A stretch of DNA of 64,000 bases, taken from positions 1-64,000 of the forward strand of contig NZ_JARGPK010000058.1 in the NCBI RefSeq assembly GCF_029212575.1. The letters are read 5' to 3'. The notes below the pieces were generated by a model. That model saw nothing but the letters and a program-made list of their open reading frames with translations. It ran no database searches and was not told where the DNA came from. A program made the translations under genes and the position numbers. Source of the DNA: Antarcticimicrobium sp. (GTDB taxonomy: Bacteria; Pseudomonadota; Alphaproteobacteria; Rhodobacterales; Rhodobacteraceae). Shown here piece by piece: positions 9,036 through 17,115 of the stretch (the stretch's first letter is position 1; each line of letters opens with the position of its first letter).

Positions 9036-10295
9036 ATGAGCGATCTGACCCTTTCTCCCCCCGCCCGCCGCGCACTGGTGCTGCGCCACCCCTCGGTGCT
9101 GGTGTTCCTCGCCATCCTGGCCCTGTTTACGCTGGGCGTGACACTTCTGTCCGAGGGCATGGGCGCCGGCGTGATCTCGACCAGTTTCATCAAGACGCTG
9201 GGCAAGACCCTGTGTTTCTGCCTGGTCGCCCTGGCGATGGATCTGGTCTGGGGCTATTGCGGGATCCTGTCGCTGGGGCACATGGCGTTTTTCGGCCTCG
9301 GCGGCTATGCCATCGGCATGTGGCTGATGTACGAGCGGACCCGCCAGATCGTCGCCGACAGCCTCGCCGCCGCCGAGCTGCCCCCCACCGCGCAGGAGAT
9401 TTCGGACGGCATCGCCAGCCAGATCTTCGGCGTCGTCGGCGCCTCGGAGTTTCCGCCGATCTGGTCGCTGGCCCATTCGCTGCCGCTGCAACTGGCCGCC
9501 GTCGTGGTGGTGCCGGGGTTGCTGGCGCTGGTGTTCGGCTGGCTGGCGTTCCGCAGCCGGGTGACCGGGGTGTACCTGTCGATCCTGACCCAGGCGATGA
9601 CGCTGGCGCTGTCGCTTTACCTGTTCCAGAACGACAGCGGCTTGCGCGGCAACAACGGCTTGTCGGGGCTGCAGAACCTGCCCGGCCTCGATCACGTCCC
9701 GCAGGCGTGGGTGTCGCTGTGGTTCTTCTGGGCCTCGGCCCTTGCACTGGGGGCGGGATACCTGTTCTGCGCCTGGCTGGTCTCGGGCAAGTTCAGCTCG
9801 GTCGTGCGCGCCATCCGCGATGACGAGGCACGGGTGCGGTTCCTGGGCTATCCGGTCGAGGCGTTCAAGCTGGTGGTCTTTACCCTGACCGCCATACTCG
9901 CCGGGATCGCCGGGGCGCTGTATTACCCGCAGGCGGGCATCATCAACCCGGCCGAGGTGGCGCCGATCGCCTCGATCTACCTCGCGGTCTGGGTTGCCAT
10001 CGGCGGGCGCGGGCGGCTTTACGGCGCGGTGATCGGCGCGGCTTTTGTCTCGCTGCTCTCGACCTGGTTCACCGGCGGGCAGGCGCCTGACCTGGTGCTG
10101 GGGCCGCTGCGCATCCAGTGGGTTGACTGGTGGACGGTGTTGCTGGGGCTGTCCTTTGTCGCGGTCACGCTGTTCGCGCCCAAGGGCATCGGCGGGCTGG
10201 TCGACCTGATCGGCCGTATCAAGAACCCCGACCGCCACGGCGCCGACCTTGGCCCCGATGCCGGGGCGCTGCGCGAACGGGAGGCGGATCAATGA
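9036..10295 (+). CDS. urtC: Urea ABC transporter permease UrtC
   Basis: A 419-residue LivM-type permease with about ten hydrophobic segments. The family signature WGYCGILSLGHMAFFGLGGY is present near residue 70, and the cytoplasmic EAA-like loop contains RDDEARVRFLGYPVEAFK. It pairs with UrtB to form the urea channel. The start directly follows the urtB stop, and its own stop overlaps the urtD start by 4 bp (ATGA), so translation is coupled. The length fits the UrtC family. Confidence 0.94.
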   Translation: MSDLTLSPPARRALVLRHPSVLVFLAILALFTLGVTLLSEGMGAGVISTSFIKTLGKTLCFCLVALAMDLVWGYCGILSLGHMAFFGLGGYAIGMWLMYERTRQIVADSLAAAELPPTAQEISDGIASQIFGVVGASEFPPIWSLAHSLPLQLAAVVVVPGLLALVFGWLAFRSRVTGVYLSILTQAMTLALSLYLFQNDSGLRGNNGLSGLQNLPGLDHVPQAWVSLWFFWASALALGAGYLFCAWLVSGKFSSVVRAIRDDEARVRFLGYPVEAFKLVVFTLTAILAGIAGALYYPQAGIINPAEVAPIASIYLAVWVAIGGRGRLYGAVIGAAFVSLLSTWFTGGQAPDLVLGPLRIQWVDWWTVLLGLSFVAVTLFAPKGIGGLVDLIGRIKNPDRHGADLGPDAGALREREADQ

Positions 10296-11032
10296 CCACC
10301 CTGCTGGAAGTCTCGGGCGTCTCGGTCTCCTTCGACGGGTTCAGGGCGATCAACAACCTGTCGTTCCAGATCGCCGAGGGCGAGCTGCGCGCGGTGATCG
10401 GCCCGAACGGCGCGGGCAAGACCACCTTCATGGATATCGTCACCGGCAAGACCCGCCCGGACGAGGGCCGCGTCACCTTTGGCGAAAAGAGCGTGTCGCT
10501 GCTGTCGCTCTCGGAAAGCCGGATCGCGCAGCTGGGCGTCGGGCGCAAGTTCCAGCGCCCAACCGTGTTCGAGGATCAGAGCGTCGCCGACAACCTGATG
10601 ATGGCGCTGAAAAAGGATCGCAACCCCTTTGCCGTGCTGCTGTTCCGGCCCCGCTCCGCCGATCTGGACCGGGTTGCGGAACTGGCCGGAGAGATCGGCC
10701 TGTCCGGCGCCCTCTACCGCAAGGCGGGCGAGTTGAGCCACGGCCAGAAGCAATGGCTGGAGATCGGCATGCTGCTGGCGCAGGAGCCGCGCCTGCTGCT
10801 GGTCGACGAACCGGCGGCGGGCATGACGCTGGCCGAACGGGAGCACACCACCGACCTGCTGAAGGAGGCCGCCAGGACCCGTGCCGTGGTGGTGGTGGAA
10901 CATGACATGGAGTTCGTGCGCCGCCTCGACTGCAAGGTCACGGTGCTACACGAGGGGTCGGTGCTGGCCGAGGGGTCGCTCGACCATGTCACCGGAAACG
11001 AAGACGTGATCGAGGTCTATCTTGGACGCTGA
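10292..11032 (+). CDS. urtD: Urea ABC transporter ATP-binding protein UrtD
   Basis: A 246-residue ABC ATPase of the LivG type. Walker A is GPNGAGKTT, the signature region is LSHGQKQWLEIG, Walker B is LLLVDEPAAGM, and the switch His lies in VVVEHDMEFV. The LSHGQKQWLEIGM signature, with Gln and Trp, is typical of UrtD and separates it from LivG. ATG 10292 overlaps the urtC stop (ATGA). The frame is open further upstream inside urtC, but that is out-of-frame shadow. Confidence 0.94.
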   Translation: MTTLLEVSGVSVSFDGFRAINNLSFQIAEGELRAVIGPNGAGKTTFMDIVTGKTRPDEGRVTFGEKSVSLLSLSESRIAQLGVGRKFQRPTVFEDQSVADNLMMALKKDRNPFAVLLFRPRSADLDRVAELAGEIGLSGALYRKAGELSHGQKQWLEIGMLLAQEPRLLLVDEPAAGMTLAEREHTTDLLKEAARTRAVVVVEHDMEFVRRLDCKVTVLHEGSVLAEGSLDHVTGNEDVIEVYLGR

Positions 11033-11033
11033 C

Positions 11034-11729
11034 ATGCTGCATATCGAGGGGCTGACGCTGCACTACGGCGGCAGCCAGATCCTGAACGGGATCGACCTGA
11101 CCGCAAAGGTGGGCGAGGTCACCTGCATCATGGGCACCAATGGTGTCGGCAAGACCAGCCTGATGAAGGCGATCTCGGGCACCCACCCCCGCTCGGGCGG
11201 CAGTTACATGCTCGACGGCGAGACCGTGGGGCGGGCGCCGGCCCATGTCCTCGCGCGCAAGGGTGTCGGCTATGTCCCGCAGGGGCGTGACATCTTTCCG
11301 CTGCTGACGGTGCGCGAGAACCTGGAGACCGGCTTTGCCTGCCTGCCGCGCAGCGAGCATTTCGTGCCCGACGAGATCTATGATCTGTTCCCGATCCTCA
11401 GGGATTTCCTGCACCGGCGTGGCGGCGACCTTTCCGGCGGGCAGCAACAGCAGCTTGCCATCGCGCGGGCCCTGATCGCCAAGCCCAAGCTGCTGCTGCT
11501 GGACGAGCCGACCGAGGGCATCCAGCCCAGCATCATCCAGCAGATCGGCCGGGTGATCGAACGGCTGCGCGAAAAGGGCGAGATGGCGATCGTTCTGGTC
11601 GAACAATACTTCAGCTTTGCCCATGATCTGGGCGACAGTTTCTTCGTGATCGAACGCGGGGCGGTGAAACTGAGCGGGCGCAAGAATGCGCTCGACCGGG
11701 AAACGCTGCTGGAAAACGTCTCCGTCTGA
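11034..11729 (+). CDS. urtE: Urea ABC transporter ATP-binding protein UrtE
   Basis: A 231-residue ABC ATPase of the LivF type, the second nucleotide-binding subunit of the urea importer. Walker A is GTNGVGKTS, the signature is LSGGQQQQLAIARAL, and Walker B is LLLLDEPTEGIQPS. ATG 11034 lies 1 bp after the urtD stop, with GGA eight bases upstream. An in-frame TTG at 11022 would add only four residues. This is the last gene of the urt operon. Confidence 0.94.
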   Translation: MLHIEGLTLHYGGSQILNGIDLTAKVGEVTCIMGTNGVGKTSLMKAISGTHPRSGGSYMLDGETVGRAPAHVLARKGVGYVPQGRDIFPLLTVRENLETGFACLPRSEHFVPDEIYDLFPILRDFLHRRGGDLSGGQQQQLAIARALIAKPKLLLLDEPTEGIQPSIIQQIGRVIERLREKGEMAIVLVEQYFSFAHDLGDSFFVIERGAVKLSGRKNALDRETLLENVSV

Positions 11730-11745
11730 GGCCGCAGGCCCTTTT
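11730..11745 (+). terminator. Weak terminator-like hairpin after urtE
   Basis: The sequence GGCC-GCA-GGCC is followed directly by CTTTTT. The stem is only four base pairs, so this is a weak intrinsic terminator at best. Its position right after the last urt gene and its T-run are the reasons to list it. Confidence 0.35.
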
Positions 11746-11918
11746 TGAATGCGCCGGGGCCGCCTTGTCGTGAGGCGTTCCGCGCCGCGACTCGCCCGTC
11801 TGATTCCATGCCTCTTGCGGCTTCCCGCCGCCGGTCCGACGCAGCATCCCTAACCCGCGCCAAATTTTTCATTTATACTTTGTAAGTTGGGGAATTTTGT
11901 ATGCTTACATATTTATTC

Positions 11919-11948
11919 TTGACGGCATTTGATAAGTATGGATATTAC
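11919..11948 (+). promoter_or_regulatory. mobA: Predicted sigma-70-type promoter of mobA
   Basis: In an AT-rich stretch upstream of mobA (about 11865-11950, in contrast with its GC-rich surroundings), TTGACG (11919-11924) is followed after 18 bases by TATTAC (11943-11948). The spacing fits a housekeeping promoter about 40 bases before the gene's ribosome binding site. No regulator gene is adjacent. The rest of the 11730-11996 gap holds no gene. Confidence 0.45.
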
Positions 11949-11996
11949 TTGCGGTGAGAGAGCGGATACCCATATTGGGATGAGGGAGGGACGAAC

Positions 11997-13919
11997 ATGC
12001 AGTTTTACCTGGACGGATTTCGCGGGGGCGATCCCGACATCAAGAACGCCGCCCAGGGCCGGCGGGACCGTGGCCCGCATGCGCCGCTGCCCGAGGAGGT
12101 GGATGTGCTGATCGCAGGCTGCGGCCCGGCGGGCCTGTGCCTTGCCGCGCAGCTCTCGCAATTCCCCGGGATCGACACGATGATCGTCGATCCCAAGCCC
12201 GGCCCGATCGAGAAAGGCCAGGCCGACGGCGTCAACACCCGCACGATGGAGATGTTCCAGGCCTTCGGCTTTGCCGAGACGGTCAAACGCGAAAGCTACT
12301 GGGTGAACCAGACCGCCTTCTGGGCCGCCGACCCGGAGGACCCCGCGAAGATCCGGCGGATCGGGCGGGTGCAGGACGTGGTCGACGGCTCCTCTGAAAT
12401 GCCGCACACGCTGATCAACCAGGCGCGGGTGCACGAACTCTTCCTCGACGTGATGAAGAATTCCCCGTCGCGGCTCGAACCCGATTATTCCTGGGCGGTC
12501 AGGGATCTGACCATCGACACCACCACCGAGGATCACCCGGTGAGCGTGACGCTCGAAAATACCGGCGTGAACGCGGGCGAAACGGTGACGCTGCGCGCCA
12601 ATTACGTGGTGGGCTGCGACGGCGCGCGCTCGAACGTGCGCAAGGCCATCGGCGGCGAGCTTCACGGCGATGCAGCGCACCAGGCCTGGGGCGTGATGGA
12701 CATTCTCGCCAATACCGATTTTCCCGACGTGCGCCAGAAATGCCTGATCGCCTCGGCGACTGAGGGCAATATCCTGATCCTGCCGCGCGAGGGCGGCTAT
12801 CTCTTCCGCATGTATGTGGAGCTGGACAAGCTGAACCCCGATGAACGGGTCAGCAGCCGCAATTTCACCGCCTCTGACATGATCGCGGCGGCCAACCGGA
12901 TCTTGGCCCCCTATACCATCGACGTGAAACAGGTGGTCTGGTCGTCGATCTACGAGATCGGGCACCGGATGACCGACCGGTTCGACGATGTGCCCGCAGG
13001 CGAGGACCGCAACCCGCGCGTCTTCACCGCCGGGGATGCCTGCCACACCCACAGCCCCAAGGCAGGGCAAGGCATGAACGTGTCGATGCAGGACACCTTT
13101 AACCTCGGCTGGAAACTGGCGCATGTGTTCCAGGGCCGGGCCGACCCCAGCCTGCTGCGCAGCTATTCCGCCGAACGCTGGGCCGAGGCCAGGCGGCTGG
13201 TCGATACCGATCACGAATGGGCGCGGATCATGTCCGCCCCGCCGGGAGAATCCGAACTGGACGGCTCCGACATGCCGCGGTTCCAAAAGCAGTTCATCGA
13301 GAACCTGGAGTTCACCGGCGGGCTGGCGGTGAAATATGCGCCCTCGGCCCTGACCGGAACCGACACCCACCAGGCGCTGGCGAGCGGGCTGGAGATCGGA
13401 CGCCGGTTCCACTCCGCCCCGGTGGTGCGCCTGGCGGATGCGATGCGGATGCAGCTCGGCCATGTGGCCGAGGCCGACGGACGCTGGCGCATCTATGCCT
13501 TTGCCGGCAAGGACGATACATCGGCGCCCGGCTCGGCGATCCACAAGCTGGCCGATTGGCTGGAACGCGATCCGGCCTCGCCGGTGGTCCGGCATACCCG
13601 CGTGGGCGAGGATATCGACGCGGTGATCGACCTGCGGGCGGTGTTCCAGCAAACCTTCGAAGATCTCGCTTATGAGGACTTGCCGTCGCTGTTGCGTCCG
13701 ATCAAGGGCAAGCTCGGCCTGCAGGATCACGAGAAGGCCTTTTGCACCGATCACAAGGGCGCCGGCGACATCTTCGACCTGCGCGGGATCGACCGCGACC
13801 GGGGCTGCCTGGTGGTGGCGCGGCCCGACCAGTACATTGCCCATGTCCTGCCGCTGGACGGGCTGGGCGAATTGTCGGCCTTCTTCGCCGAGATCCTGCG
13901 CCCCGCCTGCGCGGGCTGA
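11997..13919 (+). CDS. mobA: 3-hydroxybenzoate 4-monooxygenase (FAD-dependent)
   Basis: A 640-residue flavoprotein aromatic hydroxylase of the phenol 2-monooxygenase group. It resembles MobA along its whole length, including the MQF-L-GFR-GDP start. The FAD Rossmann motif is VLIAGCGPAGLCLAAQL (about residue 37), the second FAD motif is GDACHTHSPKAGQGMN, and a thioredoxin-like C-terminal domain ends with RGIDR...VVRPDQY-type sequence. MobA turns 3-hydroxybenzoate into protocatechuate with NADPH and O2. ATG 11997 follows GGGAGGGACGAAC. It is monocistronic here; no protocatechuate ring-cleavage genes are in the window. Convergent with the next operon. Confidence 0.85.
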   Translation: MQFYLDGFRGGDPDIKNAAQGRRDRGPHAPLPEEVDVLIAGCGPAGLCLAAQLSQFPGIDTMIVDPKPGPIEKGQADGVNTRTMEMFQAFGFAETVKRESYWVNQTAFWAADPEDPAKIRRIGRVQDVVDGSSEMPHTLINQARVHELFLDVMKNSPSRLEPDYSWAVRDLTIDTTTEDHPVSVTLENTGVNAGETVTLRANYVVGCDGARSNVRKAIGGELHGDAAHQAWGVMDILANTDFPDVRQKCLIASATEGNILILPREGGYLFRMYVELDKLNPDERVSSRNFTASDMIAAANRILAPYTIDVKQVVWSSIYEIGHRMTDRFDDVPAGEDRNPRVFTAGDACHTHSPKAGQGMNVSMQDTFNLGWKLAHVFQGRADPSLLRSYSAERWAEARRLVDTDHEWARIMSAPPGESELDGSDMPRFQKQFIENLEFTGGLAVKYAPSALTGTDTHQALASGLEIGRRFHSAPVVRLADAMRMQLGHVAEADGRWRIYAFAGKDDTSAPGSAIHKLADWLERDPASPVVRHTRVGEDIDAVIDLRAVFQQTFEDLAYEDLPSLLRPIKGKLGLQDHEKAFCTDHKGAGDIFDLRGIDRDRGCLVVARPDQYIAHVLPLDGLGELSAFFAEILRPACAG

Positions 13920-13925
13920 TCACCG

Positions 13926-13950
13926 GGCGGGGCGGCGGGTGCGCCCCGCC
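13926..13950. terminator. Hairpin between convergent mobA and the large-gene operon
   Basis: A 9-bp perfect stem (GGCGGGGCG, 13926-13934; CGCCCCGCC, 13942-13950) with a 7-base loop fills the 31-bp gap between two convergent genes. It ends one base before the stop codon of the leftward gene. There is no T-run on either side, so termination would have to be weak or Rho-assisted. Confidence 0.5.
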
Positions 13951-16900
13951 TCACACCGCGGCGTGAATCGCGATATAGCCTTCGAGCGCGTCGATATTGG
14001 CCGCCACCGTCGCGCTGTTCAGCCGCGCCAGGGTGGCAAAGCTGGCGCCGATCTGCGCCATGCCCTTGTGCGGCGCGGTTGAAGAGGCCGCGCTGACCGG
14101 CGCATAGGCGGAAAACGCCGTGTTGGCCCGCTGAAGAAGACCATAGGCGTTGCGGTTCTTTTCCAACAGCTCCGCAAACAGGTCCGGGAACGGCGCCTCC
14201 GGTGCCGCCACCGTCAGTTTTTCGTAGTTGGACTTGGCCACCTCAAAGGACGATTTATCCTGCCAGCCGTCGATCTTGCCCAGTTCGGTCAGCAGCCGGT
14301 CAAGCCCCGGGGTCCGGGTGCTTTCGGGCGCGAGAAGCGGATCGGCACTGCGCGCGGCGGCCCCCTTGAACGCCATCCATGACGTCAGGGTCAGCTCCGG
14401 GCGGCCCGGATGCCATTTGCTGTCCTTGGTATTGACGACCCTCAGCACGGTGGGATCGTCGGCCAACTCGTTCTCCAGATAGGCGATCAGCTTGACGCAG
14501 ATGTCCTTGTCGTTTTGCAATGCCGCCACCGTCAGCCCGGTGGCCCGCATCGCCTGCTGCGCAGAAGGGTCGCCCATGATCGACGCACCGTAAGCGATGC
14601 AGCACTTGGCCAGCGTCGAGTTCAATCGCAGCGCCTTGCGCGCCCGCTTGCGGTTTCCGGGATTGTCGCGGGCATCCTTGTAGGCGCTCCAGCCCACCGA
14701 GATCGCCCGCTCGGTGTGCATCTTGTAGCCGAATTCGACCACCGCGTCGGCCATCGACAGCGAGGCGGACACGATCGACGACACGCCTGACGGGTCCATC
14801 ACCTGCGCCACCGCCGCACCGGCCTGCGCGGTGTGCAGCACCAGCGACACCTTGGCATGATCGAGGTGGATCTTGGCGTTCTTCAGGGTGTTCTGGACCG
14901 CCGCCGCGACCCCGCTCTGCGCGGCAAAGGCCACCTCCATCGAGTCCACCCAGGCGTTGTGGGTATCGACGCATTTCTTGAGGACATAGATATCCTTGGC
15001 GACCTTCTGCGCCGCCACCACCGCCCCGGTGCCGGGCACCAGCGCCGCCAGCACCCCTGCCCCGGTCGCGGTCAACCCGTTGATCAGGGCGACCTTCTGC
15101 CGAAGCGCGGCGGTATTGGCCATGGCGCGGTCGATGGCCTGCTGCGCCTGCACGATCTCTTCGGCGGTGCGCTTGGTGATGTCGCCGTCGGGATGGGCCT
15201 GGGAATAAAGCTCCTCGAACCCGGCCAGTTCCTGATCGGCCTCGTTCATCATCTCCTGGATCGCCTCGGGGGTGAAGGCCTCGGCCAGTTCGCGCTCGGC
15301 CTGCTGCTGGGCGTTCTGCTCGGCCTGCTGTTCGATCTGTTGCGCCAGTTCCTCGGCCGAGGTGCCCGCCAGCGGATCGCTGGCGCTGGCCTTCAACCCG
15401 GCCAGGGCCGGTTTGTCCATCTGGTCCAGCGCGCTGGTGATCGCCGCCATCGAGGTGGCAGAGCCGGCGTCCTGCCCCGCCTCCTGCCCCGCGCCGGTGC
15501 CCTCGTGGAACAAGGCCTCGCCGCTGTCCATGTCCAGGATCTCACGCGAGGCGGCATCCTCGCGCACCCCGTCATAAATCGCCTCGGAGCTGGCCCCGAA
15601 GGCCGCCGCGATCGCCGCGCCACCCAGCAACATGGCAAGCTCGGCCTTATTGCCGGTCTTGATCGCCTGCAGCACAGCCGGCCCCTTGCCGACCTGGGTG
15701 ATCGCCAGCTTCAGCGCACTCGAAATCTGCGACAGCGCCGCCGCCTGGTCCGTCAGTTTCTGCTTTTCGGTGCTGTCGCTGGTGCTCCCGGCCTCGTCGG
15801 TGACCTTACCCGCGACCGAGGTGATCGAGGAGGCCACGGTCTCGGCCAGGTTGCCGATCAGCTTGTCGATCAGCCTGGCGCGCTTGATGTCGTCCGGCTC
15901 CTTCACCGCGAGGATCAGCGTCGGCACCATCTTGACGCCCGCGAAGGAGGCGGTGATCGCCGCCGAGACGCAGGTGATCATGCCGCTCGAGGCGCCGTTG
16001 CCGCGCATCACGCTATCCACCGTGCTGCCGGCAATGGTCTGGGTAATCGACAGCGCGCCCTCGATGGTGTTGCACCATTTGACCAGCGGATCGCGCTCTT
16101 TTGACGCCACGTGGTCCACCACCAGCTCGGTGCCGCTCAAACCGCCCAGCAGAATCGCGGTCGCGTTCTGGGCGTATTTGGTTTCGTTCTGCATCTGGGT
16201 GACCTGATCGGTCAGCGACTTGCTATCCGTCTTGATCGCGTCGCGCCGCTCGTTGATCTCGGTAATCCGCTCCTGCGACGGCGGCGGCGTCCCGTCCAGC
16301 TCGGTCTTGAGGTCGGCGTCCTCCTTCTTGAGGGACTTGATGTCACTGTTCTTGTCCGCGACCGTGGTGGCATTCGAGATGGTGATCGAGTTGGAGACGA
16401 TAGCGCCGGTTACCGTCACCACCTCCTTGGCGATGCGCATCCCGGTCTTGAACTTGTCCATGCCCTTGGAGTGGGTCTCGGAATAGGCCGCCAGCTTGTC
16501 GCCGTAGAACTCCATCGCGCCCTGAAAGGCGATGGCCTGCTCGGAATACTTGTCGGGGATCATGTTCTCGGGGATCAGCCCCTCGCGCATCAGCGGCGTC
16601 CAGAGCTCCTTGCGGATATCCTCGTCGGAGAACAGCCGCTCGCCATTGTCGTCGAGCTGGTTTTCCATGTGCTCCTGCAACGCGAGGATCCGCTGGTGCG
16701 CCTGCAGGATCGCGGCCGCCTTTTCGGGCGGGATCTCCATCGTGCTCTGGCCGATATCCTCCATGGTATCGACCTCAAGGTCCATTCGCATGGCCCATTT
16801 TCCAAGCCCGGAGTCGGCCAGTTCGTCATCGGTGGCGCGCCAGGGAATCTTGTTGGTGCCCGCCTCTTGCCGGGTCATAGACAGCCAAAGGGATTTCACC

Positions 16901-17103
16901 GCACCGGGATCCTCCCTGTTCTCGATGACAAGACCCATGGCGAGGTCGATCTCGTCATGGGTCGCGGTCAGGCTGGCGCCAAGTTGTTCCTCGAGAAAGG
17001 TCTTTTTCTGTGTCGCGCGCTGTTCGGCGGCGGCCATTTCCCCGGCCAGGTCACGCTCGGCGACAAAACCGATCCAGGTGATTTCTGCGTCGCTCAGGGG
17101 CAT
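13951..17103 (-). CDS. Very large protein of unknown function, third gene of a three-gene operon
   Basis: I do not recognise this 1050-residue protein. It has no signal peptide. The N-terminus, MPLSDAEITWIGF, is followed by a helical region. A long coiled coil (about residues 200-290) comes next, then several Ala/Gly-rich weakly hydrophobic helices (for example AELAMLLGGAAIAAAFGASS and the segment around VLAALVPGTGAVVAAQKVA). Between them lies a Gln/Glu-rich coiled coil (QQIEQQAEQNAQQQAE). The alternation of coiled coil and Ala/Gly-rich hairpin-like helices recalls pore-forming or membrane-inserting effectors, but that is only an impression. ATG 17103 has a perfect AGGAGG eight bases upstream. 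It starts 12 bp after the preceding large gene. Confidence 0.8.
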   Translation of the reverse strand: MPLSDAEITWIGFVAERDLAGEMAAAEQRATQKKTFLEEQLGASLTATHDEIDLAMGLVIENREDPGAVKSLWLSMTRQEAGTNKIPWRATDDELADSGLGKWAMRMDLEVDTMEDIGQSTMEIPPEKAAAILQAHQRILALQEHMENQLDDNGERLFSDEDIRKELWTPLMREGLIPENMIPDKYSEQAIAFQGAMEFYGDKLAAYSETHSKGMDKFKTGMRIAKEVVTVTGAIVSNSITISNATTVADKNSDIKSLKKEDADLKTELDGTPPPSQERITEINERRDAIKTDSKSLTDQVTQMQNETKYAQNATAILLGGLSGTELVVDHVASKERDPLVKWCNTIEGALSITQTIAGSTVDSVMRGNGASSGMITCVSAAITASFAGVKMVPTLILAVKEPDDIKRARLIDKLIGNLAETVASSITSVAGKVTDEAGSTSDSTEKQKLTDQAAALSQISSALKLAITQVGKGPAVLQAIKTGNKAELAMLLGGAAIAAAFGASSEAIYDGVREDAASREILDMDSGEALFHEGTGAGQEAGQDAGSATSMAAITSALDQMDKPALAGLKASASDPLAGTSAEELAQQIEQQAEQNAQQQAERELAEAFTPEAIQEMMNEADQELAGFEELYSQAHPDGDITKRTAEEIVQAQQAIDRAMANTAALRQKVALINGLTATGAGVLAALVPGTGAVVAAQKVAKDIYVLKKCVDTHNAWVDSMEVAFAAQSGVAAAVQNTLKNAKIHLDHAKVSLVLHTAQAGAAVAQVMDPSGVSSIVSASLSMADAVVEFGYKMHTERAISVGWSAYKDARDNPGNRKRARKALRLNSTLAKCCIAYGASIMGDPSAQQAMRATGLTVAALQNDKDICVKLIAYLENELADDPTVLRVVNTKDSKWHPGRPELTLTSWMAFKGAAARSADPLLAPESTRTPGLDRLLTELGKIDGWQDKSSFEVAKSNYEKLTVAAPEAPFPDLFAELLEKNRNAYGLLQRANTAFSAYAPVSAASSTAPHKGMAQIGASFATLARLNSATVAANIDALEGYIAIHAAV

Positions 17104-17115
17104 CTGTTCAACCTC

